Assembly: GCF_031755915.1 (NCBI RefSeq) | Contig: NC_083389.1 | Coordinates: 20,888,501-20,952,500 of the forward strand | DNA: 64,000 nucleotides | Origin: Ziziphus jujuba | Taxonomy: Eukaryota > Streptophyta > Magnoliopsida > Rosales > Rhamnaceae | Direction: 5' to 3' | Shown: piece by piece, positions 11,289-24,093 of the stretch | Layout of the letters: each line of letters begins with the position of its first letter | How positions within the stretch are numbered: position 1 is the stretch's first letter | Position numbers and translations under genes: made by a program | The notes under the pieces: model-generated | Databases searched by the model: none | What the model saw: only the letters and a program-made list of their open reading frames with translations | What the model was told of the DNA's origin: nothing

Positions 11289-11859
11289 TGTTACTGCTAC
11301 CAATACAAAATAGTTAAACTTGTATCAAACATAACACAATAAATCCAAGATCTATACACACATAATTATAGAACTGCTTTTAATTAAACTACTAACCTTT
11401 TTAAACATAGCCATTAATAAAAATAAAATAAATTATTTGATCTGCAAAATAGAAAACAAAGTGACAGAAGCAGTTCCTAATGGACACACTGCTCTCTAAC
11501 ATTTCTCCTTCAGGTTTTCACCAAATAGGCACCCATAGATACCCAAGCCTTAATTTTTCTATAGTATCGTATTCATTCACTGATGAGTTATTCCCCAATG
11601 TATTTATATATATATATATATATATACAAAGTAATTAAGTAAAAATAATAATATAATAATAATAAAAAATAGGGAATAAGTCAATTGGGCTTTAGAGAGA
11701 ACACGTCATTCAGTCCAATGGGCCAACTAAAGTATTACAAAAAGTGTGCCCAAGGGCTCGACTGAAAAGGTCAATAAGCAACTCAGTTCCATTACTAGCA
11801 CAAACACACCCTGTAAGCGAGTCATATGATTATAGCTAGTCCACATAAAATATCTAACA
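11289..11859 (-). repeat. 3' LTR of the copia element in the desiccation-related gene
   Basis: It starts TGTTACTGCT and ends ATCTAACA. It is collinear with 16835-17501, sharing CTATACACACATA, CTAATGGACACACTG, TTTTCACCAAA.AGGCA, CATAGATACC and the end block AGTCATATGATTATAG. A TA dinucleotide run lies at 11605-11628. Confidence 0.85.
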
Positions 11860-11872
11860 GTCTCCCACTTGG
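11860..11872 (-). other. polypurine tract of the copia element
   Basis: The minus strand reads CCAAGTGGGAGAC directly before the LTR start TGTTAGATA. This is the usual copia arrangement for plus-strand priming and it fixes the element as minus-strand. Confidence 0.7.
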
Positions 11873-14800
11873 ATTGCATAATCATAACAAATAACAACAA
11901 ACTCACTTACTACAGAATCTCTTAAAATAAAATATCATTTTGCCTAAGTATATAGCATGCCAATATAACATAACAATATATTAGATTAGGCAGTGGAGAT
12001 TCTCTTAGTAAATCTCTTTAAGCTAGGTATCATTTCAACTGAGTACTTTGCATACCATAAACTGATTCTAGGTAATACAGATTTACGTTACCAAGTACAA
12101 TCGCCCAATACATGATACTATTTCATTCAAGCACATTGTGTATAGACAAGACACAACAACATACTCAAACTAAGTGGTAGAGACTCACCATGGTGTATAT
12201 GGATCAATGTACATATATACAAATTAAAAGTCTTAAAAAAGCCTGCAAACATTAGGAGCAACAATATGTGTAACAAATATCACATTATAACGATCCACAT
12301 ACATACATTTATTACTCACAAGGCAATACTTAATTATATACTATATACGACATGGACATTATTGTATATTACAAAACTCCCACCGAGCTATAGCAATCTC
12401 AACTGCTCCACAATCCCATACAGGGACATGCTCCTCAAAGAAGTTTAGAGATTGTCCATTATTAGTGGGTTTGCCACCATGTTGTAATATGCATGTGCAC
12501 AAAAAAATGAGACTCTCATCAAAATGATACAGCTGCGGAATTACCACAAAACTACCTTATAGGTCATATAGTAAAAGTGTATCCAAAAGCATGTATTATA
12601 GTCTCAAAAATGCCATATACTTTGCCTCTACAAGCAATGAAGCTATAAATGTTTATCCAACACTAATTCATAAAGCAGCTACTACTGCCATAATAAATAA
12701 CATTCTTGGTGTAAAACATTTAAAACATCTATATATATAATGTCATTATAATCAGCTCATAAAAGCCCACTATATCAAATTAGTGGTGCGCTGATCTCAA
12801 AATAAAAAAATGGTTGTTTAATAGTACATATAATTGATACTACTCAAGCATTTACCAGAACTTACTCACAATATAAACAATATCTGATGTTGTGCAATCT
12901 TAAGTAAACAATGAATTGCTAAATGCAAGAGAATGTTGTACTATTATCATTTATCCTTTTTATCACTCTATCATTCTTGGGATACAGATCCCTGGAGAGC
13001 TTATTATCGATACCATCGACACCATATTAGGAGAATATTGTGCACATTAAAGCTCAGCACAATCTTATCAAAATAGACTCTAACTAAGATAATTACTATA
13101 TACAATTAGCATTGTCTTAAAGAATGTTTGTTTCTAGTACCAATGAAACTCTTTAAGATCCGTCATACCAAAATGGCTACACAATAACAGTTTTGTCTTA
13201 ATCAATAGGTTAGTATCAATGGAAGCTAAAAGTATGTCTTTAACAAACGATACTATAAATATTAAATTGCTCCTACCGACACTCAAACATATGCATAAAC
13301 TAACATTTTCCTTAAAACCATTTTATGTGACAACTTCATTAAAATTGAGATACTACTTCCACGAAGCTTACTCAAGATTATAAATAGATCTTTTAACCTT
13401 ATAAAATAAATTTTCATTTCCCCACTGCTTGGAAGCTAATTGGTTGGACCATATATATACACATTCGAATACAAAATTCCATTTTAATAAGCTGTTCTAA
13501 CATCTATATAATGAAACTCCAAGTTAAGGTGAACCATAATTGCATAACGATTCTAAAAGAATCCTTTGTAAATATACAAGAGAACATCTCTTCATAGTTA
13601 ATTCCCTGCTTCTAGCTAAATCCTTTAATAACAAATCTACCTTAGACCTGTTCACTTGACAATTGGAGTCTCTATTGGTCTTACACACCCATTTACATCT
13701 AATAGGTTTGTTACCATCAAGTAACTAAACCTAAATAATACACCGAACTGCTTATTAGCTTCCTTATAAATAACCAGATCTAATTCATCACTTATGTTAA
13801 ACTCATGTTTCTTCAAATAAACCTCATAGTCATCAGGTATGATAGATTTTTGAAACCTCTATGACCTTTTTAAAAGGCATACATCAGCATCATTGGCAAC
13901 TAAAATATATCATTCTATCTCAAGGGGTTTAGTCCAACTGATTACTAGTTCCACAATTATTGAAAACAATAAAAACTTACAGGAACATCAACAACGGGAA
14001 TCAATACACTTTCCTCTCTGAAAAACAAGCACCTTTGGACCTTTGCTGTTGTCAAAATTAAAATATCCTTAAAATAAATAGCCATGTCTAGCTTAGACCC
14101 TGATGGTATAAAATGAAAAATGAAATCAAGAACCCTTGGATTTTTTAATAAGAACCAATGAAAATAACCATTAAAAGTTTTAAGGTTTAATTTTTTAATG
14201 TAATGAGGCTAGATCCAATATTGTCAAAAAAGACATAAAGCTCATCACTGTGGTAAGAGATACTTCTTACCAAAATCCTTATCACGGTCCATGAAATCGA
14301 TATAATAAGAGGAAATTTTAAAAAAAGCTCAGTCACACCACTAACTCCATCATACACAATAGAGTTCAAAAAATCCAAATAATGGTGTTCCTCAATTTAT
14401 CAAAGTTGATAAATTTTCTACTAATCTCAAAGAGCCTATGAACAATATTTATAGAACATAATACATAAAATATAGAATCATGCATGTGATTATCCGTGAC
14501 CATCATATACCACTTGTACAAGCGCTTGAGGTCCTCACACAACATTTAACCTCGGTAGTATTATAAATGTTTGGTATCTCTTGTGGATCAATTTCCAAAC
14601 TCACATCTAGCTTTAAGATAGTCAAATATTATCAGAATTTTTCACCACTTCTAATAATTAGTCTATTTAATTTTATCATGGCATTCATAGGTAGAGTATT
14701 AGGGGTGCTTTCAGCTGTGAAATAGTAAATAACAAAAATTCATTACATAACAAAGACTATATAAATGCTATCTTCCCAACCTCCTCAATCATATTAAAAT

Positions 14801-15058
14801 AAATAATATCACTATGGTCCTCGTAGCATAAATGATACCCATACAGGAGTTAGGGATAATCAAACAAAGCACCACAATCAAATGCATCAAACTAAGTTAT
14901 TGACAGGGTAACTAAGAACTTATTATTCATCGTTTTTAATCAACTTCCACTACCATTCCAAGCATTCTACCAGGGCAGCCTAATCATCCATGTGGACCAT
15001 GGTTCATAAGTGGGAGAGAATGAGTTACATAAGCAATTTCATGAATTAGGCAAGCTAG
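11873..15058 (-). pseudogene. decayed copia pol (RNase H and reverse transcriptase traces)
   Basis: No long frame survives. Short minus-strand segments in shifting frames match the order expected from the 3' end: an RNase H tail near 12400-12460 and reverse-transcriptase blocks around 13480-13720. In the latter, a KARLVAKGY-like stretch is nearly lost but the HQMDVKTAFLNG-like block is still visible as HYIDVRTAY. The stretch 13800-15058 has no recognisable domain. Ten or more stops and frameshifts make function impossible. Domain calls rest on a few short motifs only. Confidence 0.55.
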
Positions 15059-15370
15059 AGGCCTATTTGGCCAATTGGTTTTAAAATAGTTTTTTGTTCT
15101 AAAAAATAGAAAATTGTTTCCAAAACAAAAACGAACTCATTTGGGCATTAATTTTCAAAAACAATTTTAGAAAATAAATTAAAGAAAAAATAAATTTTAG
15201 AAAACATTAAAATGATGTTTTTATTTCCTGTTTTGTATTTTAAAAACTATTTTCAAACACCATTGACTAAACACCCCTTGTTTTCATGAAATAAATAAAA
15301 ATAATTTTCTATTTTTTATTTTTAAAATAATGTTTTGAAAATTGAAAATAGAAAACATGGCCAAACACTA
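15059..15370. mobile_element. fold-back MITE-like element
   Basis: The two ends are inverted: the left starts AGGCCTATTTGGCC and the right end in reverse reads AGTGTTTGGCCATG, followed on both sides by TTTT..ATTTT blocks that can pair along most of the 310 bases. This terminal pattern with GTTTGGCC is common in plant hAT/PIF-type MITEs. No clear target-site duplication was found. It is nested in the copia interior. Confidence 0.5.
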
Positions 15371-16834
15371 AGTTTTATGATAGGTACTTAGCATCCTATC
15401 CACTATTCCAACTACAAATTGACACCCATAAATTAAACAAATTAAACATCACTATAGGTGAGGACATAAAATTACATTTATGATGTTAACATCTATTAAA
15501 TTGACAATTTCATGATATGGAAAAATTAAGTCTCATGACTGGTGAGTACTTAAAATTTCACACCACTATGCTTACTAGTCATTATGCTTCATGACAATTT
15601 ATGGTTTGAACATGCTAAATCTTGCGACAGGCAAGCACTAAGTCAATCCTCATCGCTATATCAAACAAACTATAAAGCCTTTCAATAGGCAATTCAACTG
15701 AAAATATTTAATTTGGACCTTAGGTATTTTTAATTATATAAATCAGGAATGGATATAACTTTTTAAAAGAAAATATATATATATATATATATATAAGCAT
15801 ATATATATATAATAAATTATAAAATGAATTTTTTTTGTTTTTGAAATTTGGCCGCTGCTTCAACATGCTGATGTTAGTAAATGACATGTCGTAACTGATG
15901 TCAGCAACATCCACATGACAGGTCATATGCTTCTTCTTCCAACTTTGGTCGAGTCATGGGTCGATCCGGTTTTAATTGAAATGGGTCACACAACCCAAAT
16001 ATTTATCCGGATAAATCCTGCCGCTGTTTATGGCCACATTTGCCCCATCCAATTCATCTCAACATGGGAAATATAGGCCATTCATCAGTTTTGGCCAAGA
16101 TAAACCAAAAACAATACCCAAACTTAAGAAAAAAAAAATTTGGCCTCAACAAGATCAGTGCCATTCCAGAGATTTTTCAGGTAATATTGGTCCTGTTGTT
16201 CTTATCTCAATGTGGGCATCAAAATACCCAAACCAATTTGTTCAAAGTAGAGCAAAAATTTAACACCCAAACAAGATATTATTTTCACTGGCTTTCAAAG
16301 TTTTGAACAAAAAACAAAGGTTCTCTAGCCAAATTGAATATCGAAAATGCTCCATTCCGTCCAAAAATCAGTTTACAAATAAACCCATGTCTCAATTTGC
16401 TGAAAAAATAAATTTCACAAAATTTTGCTCAAAATCGATATGAACCCAATATTGCACCCATTTTATATAATTTGTATTTCTATAGTGCGGATGGTCCGCA
16501 CCATGTTGTAGTGTGGACCTCAGTATTCAAAAACTGTAGTCAATACTCATCTCGATGTGATATTTTTGACGACGATTTTTTCAAAAACTATCGTTAATAT
16601 TGAGATTTGCATGCTAAAAACATGCAGACGTTTGCACCATAAACAGATTTATATATGTTTATTTCAATTAAAGGGCCCAAGAAAGATTGACAGAAATAAA
16701 TTGATAAAATTCAAAGTTTAATTTCGAACATATACATAATTGAATCCGAATACTTTCACAGTACAAACACACATAAAATGCACGTAAAATACAGTCTATG
16801 AATTTAAATTTGTATGTATGCCTTTGATACCTAT
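15371..16834. other. remaining interior of the copia element, no recognisable domain
   Basis: This should be the gag/leader side of the minus-strand element, but no gag motif is readable. TA repeats occur at 15774-15810. A CACTA-like inverted motif (ACGATTTTTT / AACTATCGT) sits at 16568-16600, and a TTGTAGTG octamer at about 16506-16513. Frames at 16030-16306 show no family resemblance. The primer-binding site of the element is at 16820-16832. Confidence 0.4.
16820..16832 (-). other. primer-binding site of the copia element
   Basis: The minus-strand sequence AGGTATCAAAGGC matches the initiator-tRNA-Met site (TGGTATCAGAGC) with a few changes and lies two bases from the LTR border at 16835. 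Confidence 0.65.
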
Positions 16835-17501
16835 TGTTAGTGCTGACATAACAAAATAATTAACTTGTGTCAAATATAGCATAGTAAATCTAGGATCTAT
16901 ACACACATAGCTATAGAACTATATTTAATTAAATTACTAACATTTTTAAACACAGCCATTCAATAAACATAAAATAAGTTATTTGATATACAAAACAGGA
17001 AAAAAAAAAAAAGTGATAGAAGTAATGCCTAATGGACACACTGTTCTTTAACCTTTCTTCTTCAGATTTTCACCAAACAGGCATCCATAGATACCTTAAG
17101 CTCTAATTTTTCTCGTATCATATTCATTCATTGATGACTTATTCCCCTATTTATATGTATATATATATATATATAGATACAAAATAATTAATAAATAATA
17201 ATATTAATAATATATAATGAATATAATAATATTATTAAATAATAAATAATATTAATAATGATATAGAATTAATATAATAATATTATAATTAAAAAAAAAA
17301 AAACAAGGAATAAGCCAATTGGGCTTAGCCAATTGGGCTTTTAGAGAGAACAACTCCAATAAACTAACTAAAGTATTACGAAGAGTATGTACTCAAGGAC
17401 TCCAATTAAAAGTTTAGTAAACAAATTAGTCCGATTACTGGTACAAACAAATCCTATAAGTGAGTCACATGATTATAGTTAGTCTACACAAAATATCTAA
17501 T
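16835..17501 (-). repeat. 5' LTR of the copia element in the desiccation-related gene
   Basis: It starts TGTTAGTGCT and ends AAATATCTAAT, the final CA having decayed. It is longer than its partner (667 against 571 bases), mainly through an expanded AT-rich tract at 17158-17300 and a duplicated GCCAATTGGGCTT block at 17313-17340. The divergence of the pair indicates an old insertion. Confidence 0.85.
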
Positions 17502-18436
17502 ACTTTTCTCATAGCACCTTCTGCGAGGAAAACTAGAATGCCTTCATGTTTAACACCTTCACTTCCAAGCTTATTCCTGAGAGCTGGAATTCATTTTGTG
17601 AACTCAAACACCTTAATTCCATACAGCTGCACTATTTCTCGAGCACGCTGAAATATCAATGCTCTTGGCCTGATTCAACACCCAAAAGACCTGCAACTAG
17701 CTAAGCATTGCAAAGACAAATTGTATAAGTTGTTACTTTCACTATCATAATAGTATTCATATAGTTTGGTTTGTCAAGATTTTAATGTATCTTACCTTTT
17801 TGGAAATTTTGCACATGCTCCGACATGACCAATTAGTCCAATATAAGGAACAATGTAGGAAGCAATGAGGAAGTTAACACTATTCGCATTAGGATTAAAA
17901 GGTGGATTCAATTTCTTTCCAAATGCAGAATCAATAATTGTTGCAAATGATTCGGAGCTTAAATTCAACAATGGCCTTGGGATCCTTGCACTCCACTTTG
18001 AATAGCCCTGCATTAAGAAAAGAATATATTTATGTTAGAAACTTGTTCTTAATCTTTTCCTTTGTTAGAGCAACACTTAAAACTGGCACATTGAAAATCT
18101 ATGGAATAAAAAATAGAATAGAAGATAGAAACTTAACTGTCCAACTTCCTGCAATGCAAATTGCATGATAACGTCTTTGATAGTGGGATCTAATTTGGCC
18201 AATTTTGCCACCAATGGGCGTTGGACCTCCTTTAATTAAATTCATTGCAAACTGATCTAATCCAAAACTCAAAAAGCCATACATAAAAAAATTATCCACT
18301 CAGGACTGTTGAGTAAAATTAAGAGGGAATTCTAAAAGATCAATATCAGATTTTAGGGCTGTAGAGTAAAATTTAGGGAGAAGGAGAATTAGAAAAGCAG
18401 CAATAATGGTGCTAGTGCTAGAGTAAAATGATTCAT
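17502..18436 (-). pseudogene. desiccation-related protein (PCC13-62-like) pseudogene, 5' part
   Basis: Three exons can be traced on the minus strand. Exon 1 (about 18132-18436) gives a signal-peptide-like Leu-rich start, then KSDIDLLEFPLN and GLDQFAMNLIKGGPTPIGG. Exon 2 (17796-18007) gives IPRPLLNLSSESFATIIDSA and LNPPFNPNANSVNFLIASY. Exon 3 (17502-17700) begins LVAGLLGVESGQ and continues to KLGSEGVKHEGILVF. These segments follow the order of plant desiccation-related proteins, secreted or ferritin-like-domain proteins first described as PCC13-62. Damage includes a frameshift after the signal peptide, a stop at the exon-1 TQQS position, one-base frameshifts near 18218 and 17975, a frameshift in GQE.., a TGA in exon 3, and the copia insertion at 17502. 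It continues at 11288. Confidence 0.85.
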
Positions 18437-19250
18437 CTTTGTCGTGGTTTTGGGTTTCTTTGCCTAGCTCTCTGATTTTAGAGTATACTAAATCATATGT
18501 ATTTGGTTTGGGCAAAGCATCTTGGAGACGAAGTTGAATGGTGCCAAAATGCTTATTTATAGGTTGATAAAAGCAGATTTGTTAGGTAGAGTTAAATACA
18601 ATTGAAAACTGCTTTTGGCTCCACAGTGTATATAAATCCATTAATTAAATGCCTTTTAATTGAAGTATAAACGATGCCAGTGTCACTAGATATGTTGTTA
18701 AACATCTTTTTTGGAGTTTTGAAATAGTAAGTATGAATTATATAAACATAGTATTTAATTTTCATTTCTCGCTTGGACATTTAATTGGCAATTAATTTCA
18801 ATTACCTTACGATGTCAGCGCAATAATTTTTTTTTTTTTCCAACATTCTGGAAAATGAAATCGAAATGATAAATACATAGAAGCATTACAAATATCTCTA
18901 GTATATGGATAAGAGTAACAACATACACCCTTCAATCCATTGATGAATCCAGAAATTTTATCTACGAGGGTAATCATTGTGATATAATATCTATATATAT
19001 ATATATATACACATATATAATCAATTACACATCAAGTATTTTTTATTAGTAATTGGACCACATTAAAAATAAAAATTAATTATTGATTAAATATAGATTT
19101 AATGGCATATCAAATCCTAATTAAACAAAGTGATTGTGAATGAATCTAAGAAATCATAAATATGTCTTTTAATTTCTAACATTTAAAACGATCTAATGGT
19201 TGATAACGAAAATCTTTATGATAATCAAATCGATATGATTAAAAACAAGT

Positions 19251-19282
<32 letters not shown>

Positions 19283-19654
19283 GTTTGAATTCAAATAAAG
19301 GAAACCTTAATACTAAAACTATCAAATCGACTTAATTAGAAATAAATTATAAATATAATTTGCTTGAATTCAAAGATGTCTAAAGTGAAAGAATTAAAAT
19401 AACCAATTGACATAATAAAATCTATTTGTTTATTTGTACCAATACCCTATGGATTACTAAGGTTATTGCATTTCATCTCCTAAATTTTAAAATATACCCA
19501 CTAAACTTTCAAAAATATATACCATAATTACAAATAGTTAATATCATTTGTTTTTGGCAGTCAAGCGTCATATCTCGCTCACAAGAGCAATTGGAAGAAA
19601 GGCAAACGGAGAGCTATCATTTGAAAAAAAAAAAAAAAAAATGCACTAATACCT
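18437..19654. other. AT-rich non-coding DNA
   Basis: This lies upstream of the desiccation-related pseudogene and would contain its former promoter, but no TATA box can be picked out reliably in such AT-rich DNA. TA repeats occur at about 18990-19008 and 19252-19278. Confidence 0.5.
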
Positions 19655-20810
19655 TTAGCAAGCTTTTAAACATTTGAAATTTTCATTGAAATTTTTTTGA
19701 AAATTTTTTTTAAGGGGTTAAAAAGAAATTTAGATTCCAAATAAAAATGGATAAAATTTTCATAACATCTATCGAAATTTCTATAGAAATTACCATCAAA
19801 ATATTCACATCAAATCCTTAAATTTTGGTTAAAAAAATCCATAATATTCATTGAAATTTCTGAAATTTTAATAGTATCTACAATTTTTTTTTAAAAAAAA
19901 AATTATAAAAAAAATTCATAAAAATTATTGATGTTTAGTAAATTATTTTACCAAATTAACTTTAGTGACAATTTTTTCTAACTTTTTAATTATGTTTTAA
20001 ATATTTAATGATATAAATAAAATAGAATAAATTAAATTAAATAACCTTAATAAATTCTATTTATTGATAAAGTATATATATACTTGCTATACATTTTATA
20101 TAAAATATATTCATTACAATCCTATAATTACAAATTAATAATTGATTATATAAGAATGGAAAATAATAACATAAAATAATAACGTGAAAATACAATATTA
20201 TGTAGACTTGTTATTAATAGTATTTAAATTAATAACATTAAGCAAATAAAAATAGAAAAATGATAGAATATATTATATTAAATATTAAAGACAATTAAAT
20301 TTAATACAAGATCTTTATGATTCACATATTAATAATTCAATAAAAAATTATTAATGAAATATATCTTTTAATAATTATTTTTTACATTTTAATCTTAAAA
20401 TGAGAATGAGTAAAAGATCAAAAATTTTTAACCATCTAAGAATTCTATGAATATTGAGACGATATTTATAAAATATAATATAATTGTAATAATTGTTTTA
20501 TCTTAATTAATAAACAATTTTTATCAAGTATATATTTTTTATTAATAATAATTTATTTATGATTATTATCAGTTACCGTAAATTAAATTGATTAAGAAAA
20601 ATATAATATCTATTTAATATATTTTTAATTTTTATAATTGATTGATTAAATAAGTTAATTTTAAAGTTTCAACAAAAAAATAAATAAATTTCCATCATTT
20701 TATTGAATTTTTATGGATATTGGATATTTTTCAATATTTTTATAAAAATTTGCATATTTTGAATTTTTAATATTTCTATTGATATTGAAATTTTGAACAT
20801 TCCCCTTACA
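19655..20810. repeat. possible inverted-repeat element, very AT-rich
   Basis: The left margin (ACATTTGAAATTTTCATTGAAATTT, in part at 19670-19695) is roughly inverted at the right margin, where AATATCAATAGAAATATT-like sequence precedes GAACATTCCCCTTA. A non-autonomous DNA transposon is possible. Low complexity makes chance similarity a serious alternative. No coding frame is present. Confidence 0.25.
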
Positions 20811-20849
20811 AATTGCCCTTGAAGCCAAAAAAATAAATAAACAAATATT

Positions 20850-21610
20850 TCAGTACCCCAAAAAATTGTACAATCCCTAGAAAATTTTTTAAACCTCTAG
20901 AAAAATCGGGGACGCGCAGAAAATATTTTGAAGCTCCTTAAAAATTTGAGAAGTTCTAGATTTTGTTTTTTTAAGTCTTGAAAAATTATGGACGCTCCAA
21001 GATAATCCGATAAGCCACAAAATATTTTTCAAAGCTTCATAAATATTTTCCAAAGCCTTTAAAAAGTTTAGAGGTTCCGAAAAAATATAAAATTTTGGAG
21101 GTCCTAGAAATCATTTTTTTAAGATCCCAAAAAAAAAAAATTCAAAACATTTTAGAAAACATTTAAAGGGCATTATCATATTTATATGGTGCTCCAAAAA
21201 AATATTATTATGGCTTCTCGATTTTGTCTCCAGCTTTTATAATATTGATATGGAAACTTAATTCCTTTGAAAAAAAATTTTGGGCCTTGTTAATTTTCCT
21301 ATAGCATCTAATATATTTTTGAGGCTTCTAAAAATATTTATGGACTTTCAAAACTCATGTTAAGGCATTTTGAATTATTTTAGAGCCTTCATAAGTTTAC
21401 AGCTGCTTTTCAAAAAAAAAAAAAAAAAAAAAATTGAACTTTTGAATTTTTATGGAGAGTCTAAACTTTTCCTTTTGGACTTCTTTAATTTTTCTATCGC
21501 TTGGAAAATTTGTCTCAAATTTACAGTATTTTTCTTGGACTTTAATTTTATTTTTTTCTTTTTTTGTGATATTTCTCAGATTTTTCTTAGGTTTTAAGGG
21601 GCAATTTGCA
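20850..21610. repeat. long degenerate tandem array with about 20-bp period
   Basis: About 35 successive units of 19-23 bases (longer where A or T runs intervene) share a skeleton: a short pyrimidine start such as TCCTAG or CTTC, then A/T-rich AAAAATTTTT, then a purine end such as GAGGC, AAGC or GGAC. Clear examples lie at 20872-21110. The frames at 21370-21685 are products of this array. Confidence 0.55.
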
Positions 21611-24093
21611 ACTTGGGTAAATATATTTTTTCCTTTTTTTTTATTTATTTATTTTTTTATTTTTTTAACCACAACATGGTCTTAGTTGAGAAAGACAACG
21701 GTGCAAATATTTTTTTGGAAATGACAACAATACACCTTCTCACATGGCACCTAACAGTTGTAAGTTAAAAAAAAAAAAAAAAAAAAAAAGAATGATATTA
21801 GTCATTTGTGGTTCTGGTGCATTTTTTTTAAGTTGAAGGGTATTTTGCCAATTTCAAAGCTTATGCCACAAGATGCAATATCCCAAATAATTCAGTAGTT
21901 ATTGGTACAAAAAAATCCTAAATATTATAATAAAAGATAGATTTTACTAAACTAGAGAAATATAACTACATTACGAATAAAAATTTAGTTTCAGAAACTC
22001 TACGAAATAATTTTCCTTTTTTTCAATTTAAAAATAGCTATTTTGAGGAATAAATGCCAATATTTAAAAGACTACATTTTGTAAAGACAGAATATAATAG
22101 CTAATTTTGAAAGCGAAAACTAACAGGGTAGAATTTATTTATTTATTTATTTGTTTTTCAGTATGGGTACCGTTTGTTGTCTTACACAATAATTTTTTTT
22201 TTTTAATATTATATCAATAAAATTGAATACTAAAGTAAAAACTTTTTGGAGGGAAGGGGGCAATGTCACCGCGGAGGCACGTCTGTGCTCCCACAGTATA
22301 ACTTAAATTTACCAGTTTCTCTTTGAGAACCCAGCTTCCTTTTTCTTTTCTTTTCTTTTTTTTTCTCCTTAAAAAAAATAAAAACGAAGTTGACTTATTT
22401 GGTATTCATATTTATATTTATACTCATACATATAAACTTCAAAGTTTGAGATACATCTTTTTTTTATAAATAAAATTGTTGTAATGATTAAAAAACCATT
22501 TATTTGTTGTTATTAATTCATTTATTTTGCAATTTGAGCAACTTTGTATTATTTATTTATTTATTTATTTTGCAATTTGAGAAACTTTGTTTTGGATTCT
22601 CTTTTTTATTCAACAATAAATAAATAAAAATCCGGGTTCATTCTCTTAGTGCATAGTAGCACCAACATGTCTCAAAACTCACCAGCATCTTTGATTTTAT
22701 ATCTAGCCACAACCAAAAAACATAAGTTACATAGCATATATTTTGATTAAAATTAGCATATATTTTGATTATAATAATAACTTCTTCTTTTTTTTAATTT
22801 TCTTTTTGACGTTTTTGTTTTGGTAATAGTAATAATTTAACTCTATTTGGGCTCCAAAATGTGTATATTGAAGAAAAAATGAAGGGAAAAAAAGCATATA
22901 TAAAATCTACAATTAGGTGAGGAACAATTAACAAACAGTAGGAATCATACAGCACAAGTCGAATTAATCAATTTAATAAAGTATATTATAGAAAATATAG
23001 CATTACACATAACTAAAAGGCAATATATTTATTCTACAAACCCTAACCTCCTAGGATTTAATTAAAACCTTCAGCTAAACTAATGTGTTTCTTCTTATAT
23101 CTAAAATGAACACATTTAAACTAATTTAGGAATCCCATGACTATTAGTAATTAAGGATTTTGATCAAAAGATTATCTTTGCTCTTAGAGCATAAATCCAG
23201 CAATCTTCAACTTATTTTAAATCAAGTTTGAGACAATGATCCAATCAAGTGATACTCCTCCAAAATCCCATATTTCAACTCTAAGATTAATAATGCATGT
23301 ACTAAATGTGGTTTTTTTTTTTTTTAAATATCAATAATTAGTTGATAATATTCATGTCAATCAACTAATTTTTCTCCTAATCTATCAGTTTCTCTAAAAG
23401 ACCTTTGCACTGGCCGGTAACTTATATATGTATATATATATATTTGGAAACCAAAACATATCAAAAGACTATTTCATGCAAATTTTATTTTGTAAATTTC
23501 ATAACTACTGTAATTAAAAAAAATCATATTTCCAAATCTTCAAGGTATTAGTCATTTAAAATAGACATCACTTAGTAATAATTCAAAGAACAATAATTAC
23601 TTGATCACTTATTTACAATATAATTGGAATTAAGAAAAATAACACAACTAATATTGTCTTGGATTTAATTCCTTTTTACAGACGTTAGGCATTAGGTAAA
23701 TCTCTTTTAATCCTCTCAAAATGAAAATAATTCATTCTAATATTTTATAATAATTAAAAGAAATTACTTCATAAAATATTATAGCCCAAATAAAGTATCT
23801 AACTTAATTATGAGAACTTATGATTATGTTTTCTATAGACTTATCTATATGATCATATATTATCTAACTAATATGGACTATAAACATAAAATATAATGCA
23901 TTCAAACAATTAAAAATACCTTATAATATTAAATTAAAAAATATAATTACAACTTGTCTTACTTCTAAAGTAAAAATGCAATAAATTTCCACTAAATCTT
24001 AAGACTCTCTTAAAACTCATACAATCTATATGCTTCTCAAATACTCATTCAGATAGAGTGCTAGTAAAAGGGTTTTTCTCTCATTCATTTACA
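21611..24093. other. AT-rich non-coding DNA
   Basis: No gene or element was recognised. There are long A or T runs at 21766-21789 and 22191-22205. A small GC-richer patch at 22259-22300 is the only compositional break. ATTTATTT-type repeats occur at 22134-22150 and 22546-22572. Confidence 0.5.

Larger units (their letters stand above)
11289..17501 (-). mobile_element. degenerate Ty1/copia element inserted in a plant gene
   Basis: Two direct repeats (11289-11859 and 16835-17501) flank about 5 kb. Just inside the left repeat is a polypurine tract on the minus strand. Just inside the right repeat is a tRNA-Met-type primer-binding site, also on the minus strand. The element therefore reads right to left. 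The interior is heavily decayed. Minus-strand fragments include a NFFEEHVPVWD-like RNase H tail near 12430 and, near 13500-13700, VNGCVRPIET, LEFHYIDVRTAY and similar reverse-transcriptase N-terminal blocks with many stops. Candidate target-site duplications are AGTTT (11284-11288) and ACTTT (17502-17506), one mismatch. Confidence 0.8.

Noticed and set aside
21370..21685. Phe-rich plus-strand frames
   Set aside because: They arise from T-rich units of the 20-bp-period array and shift frame with T runs.
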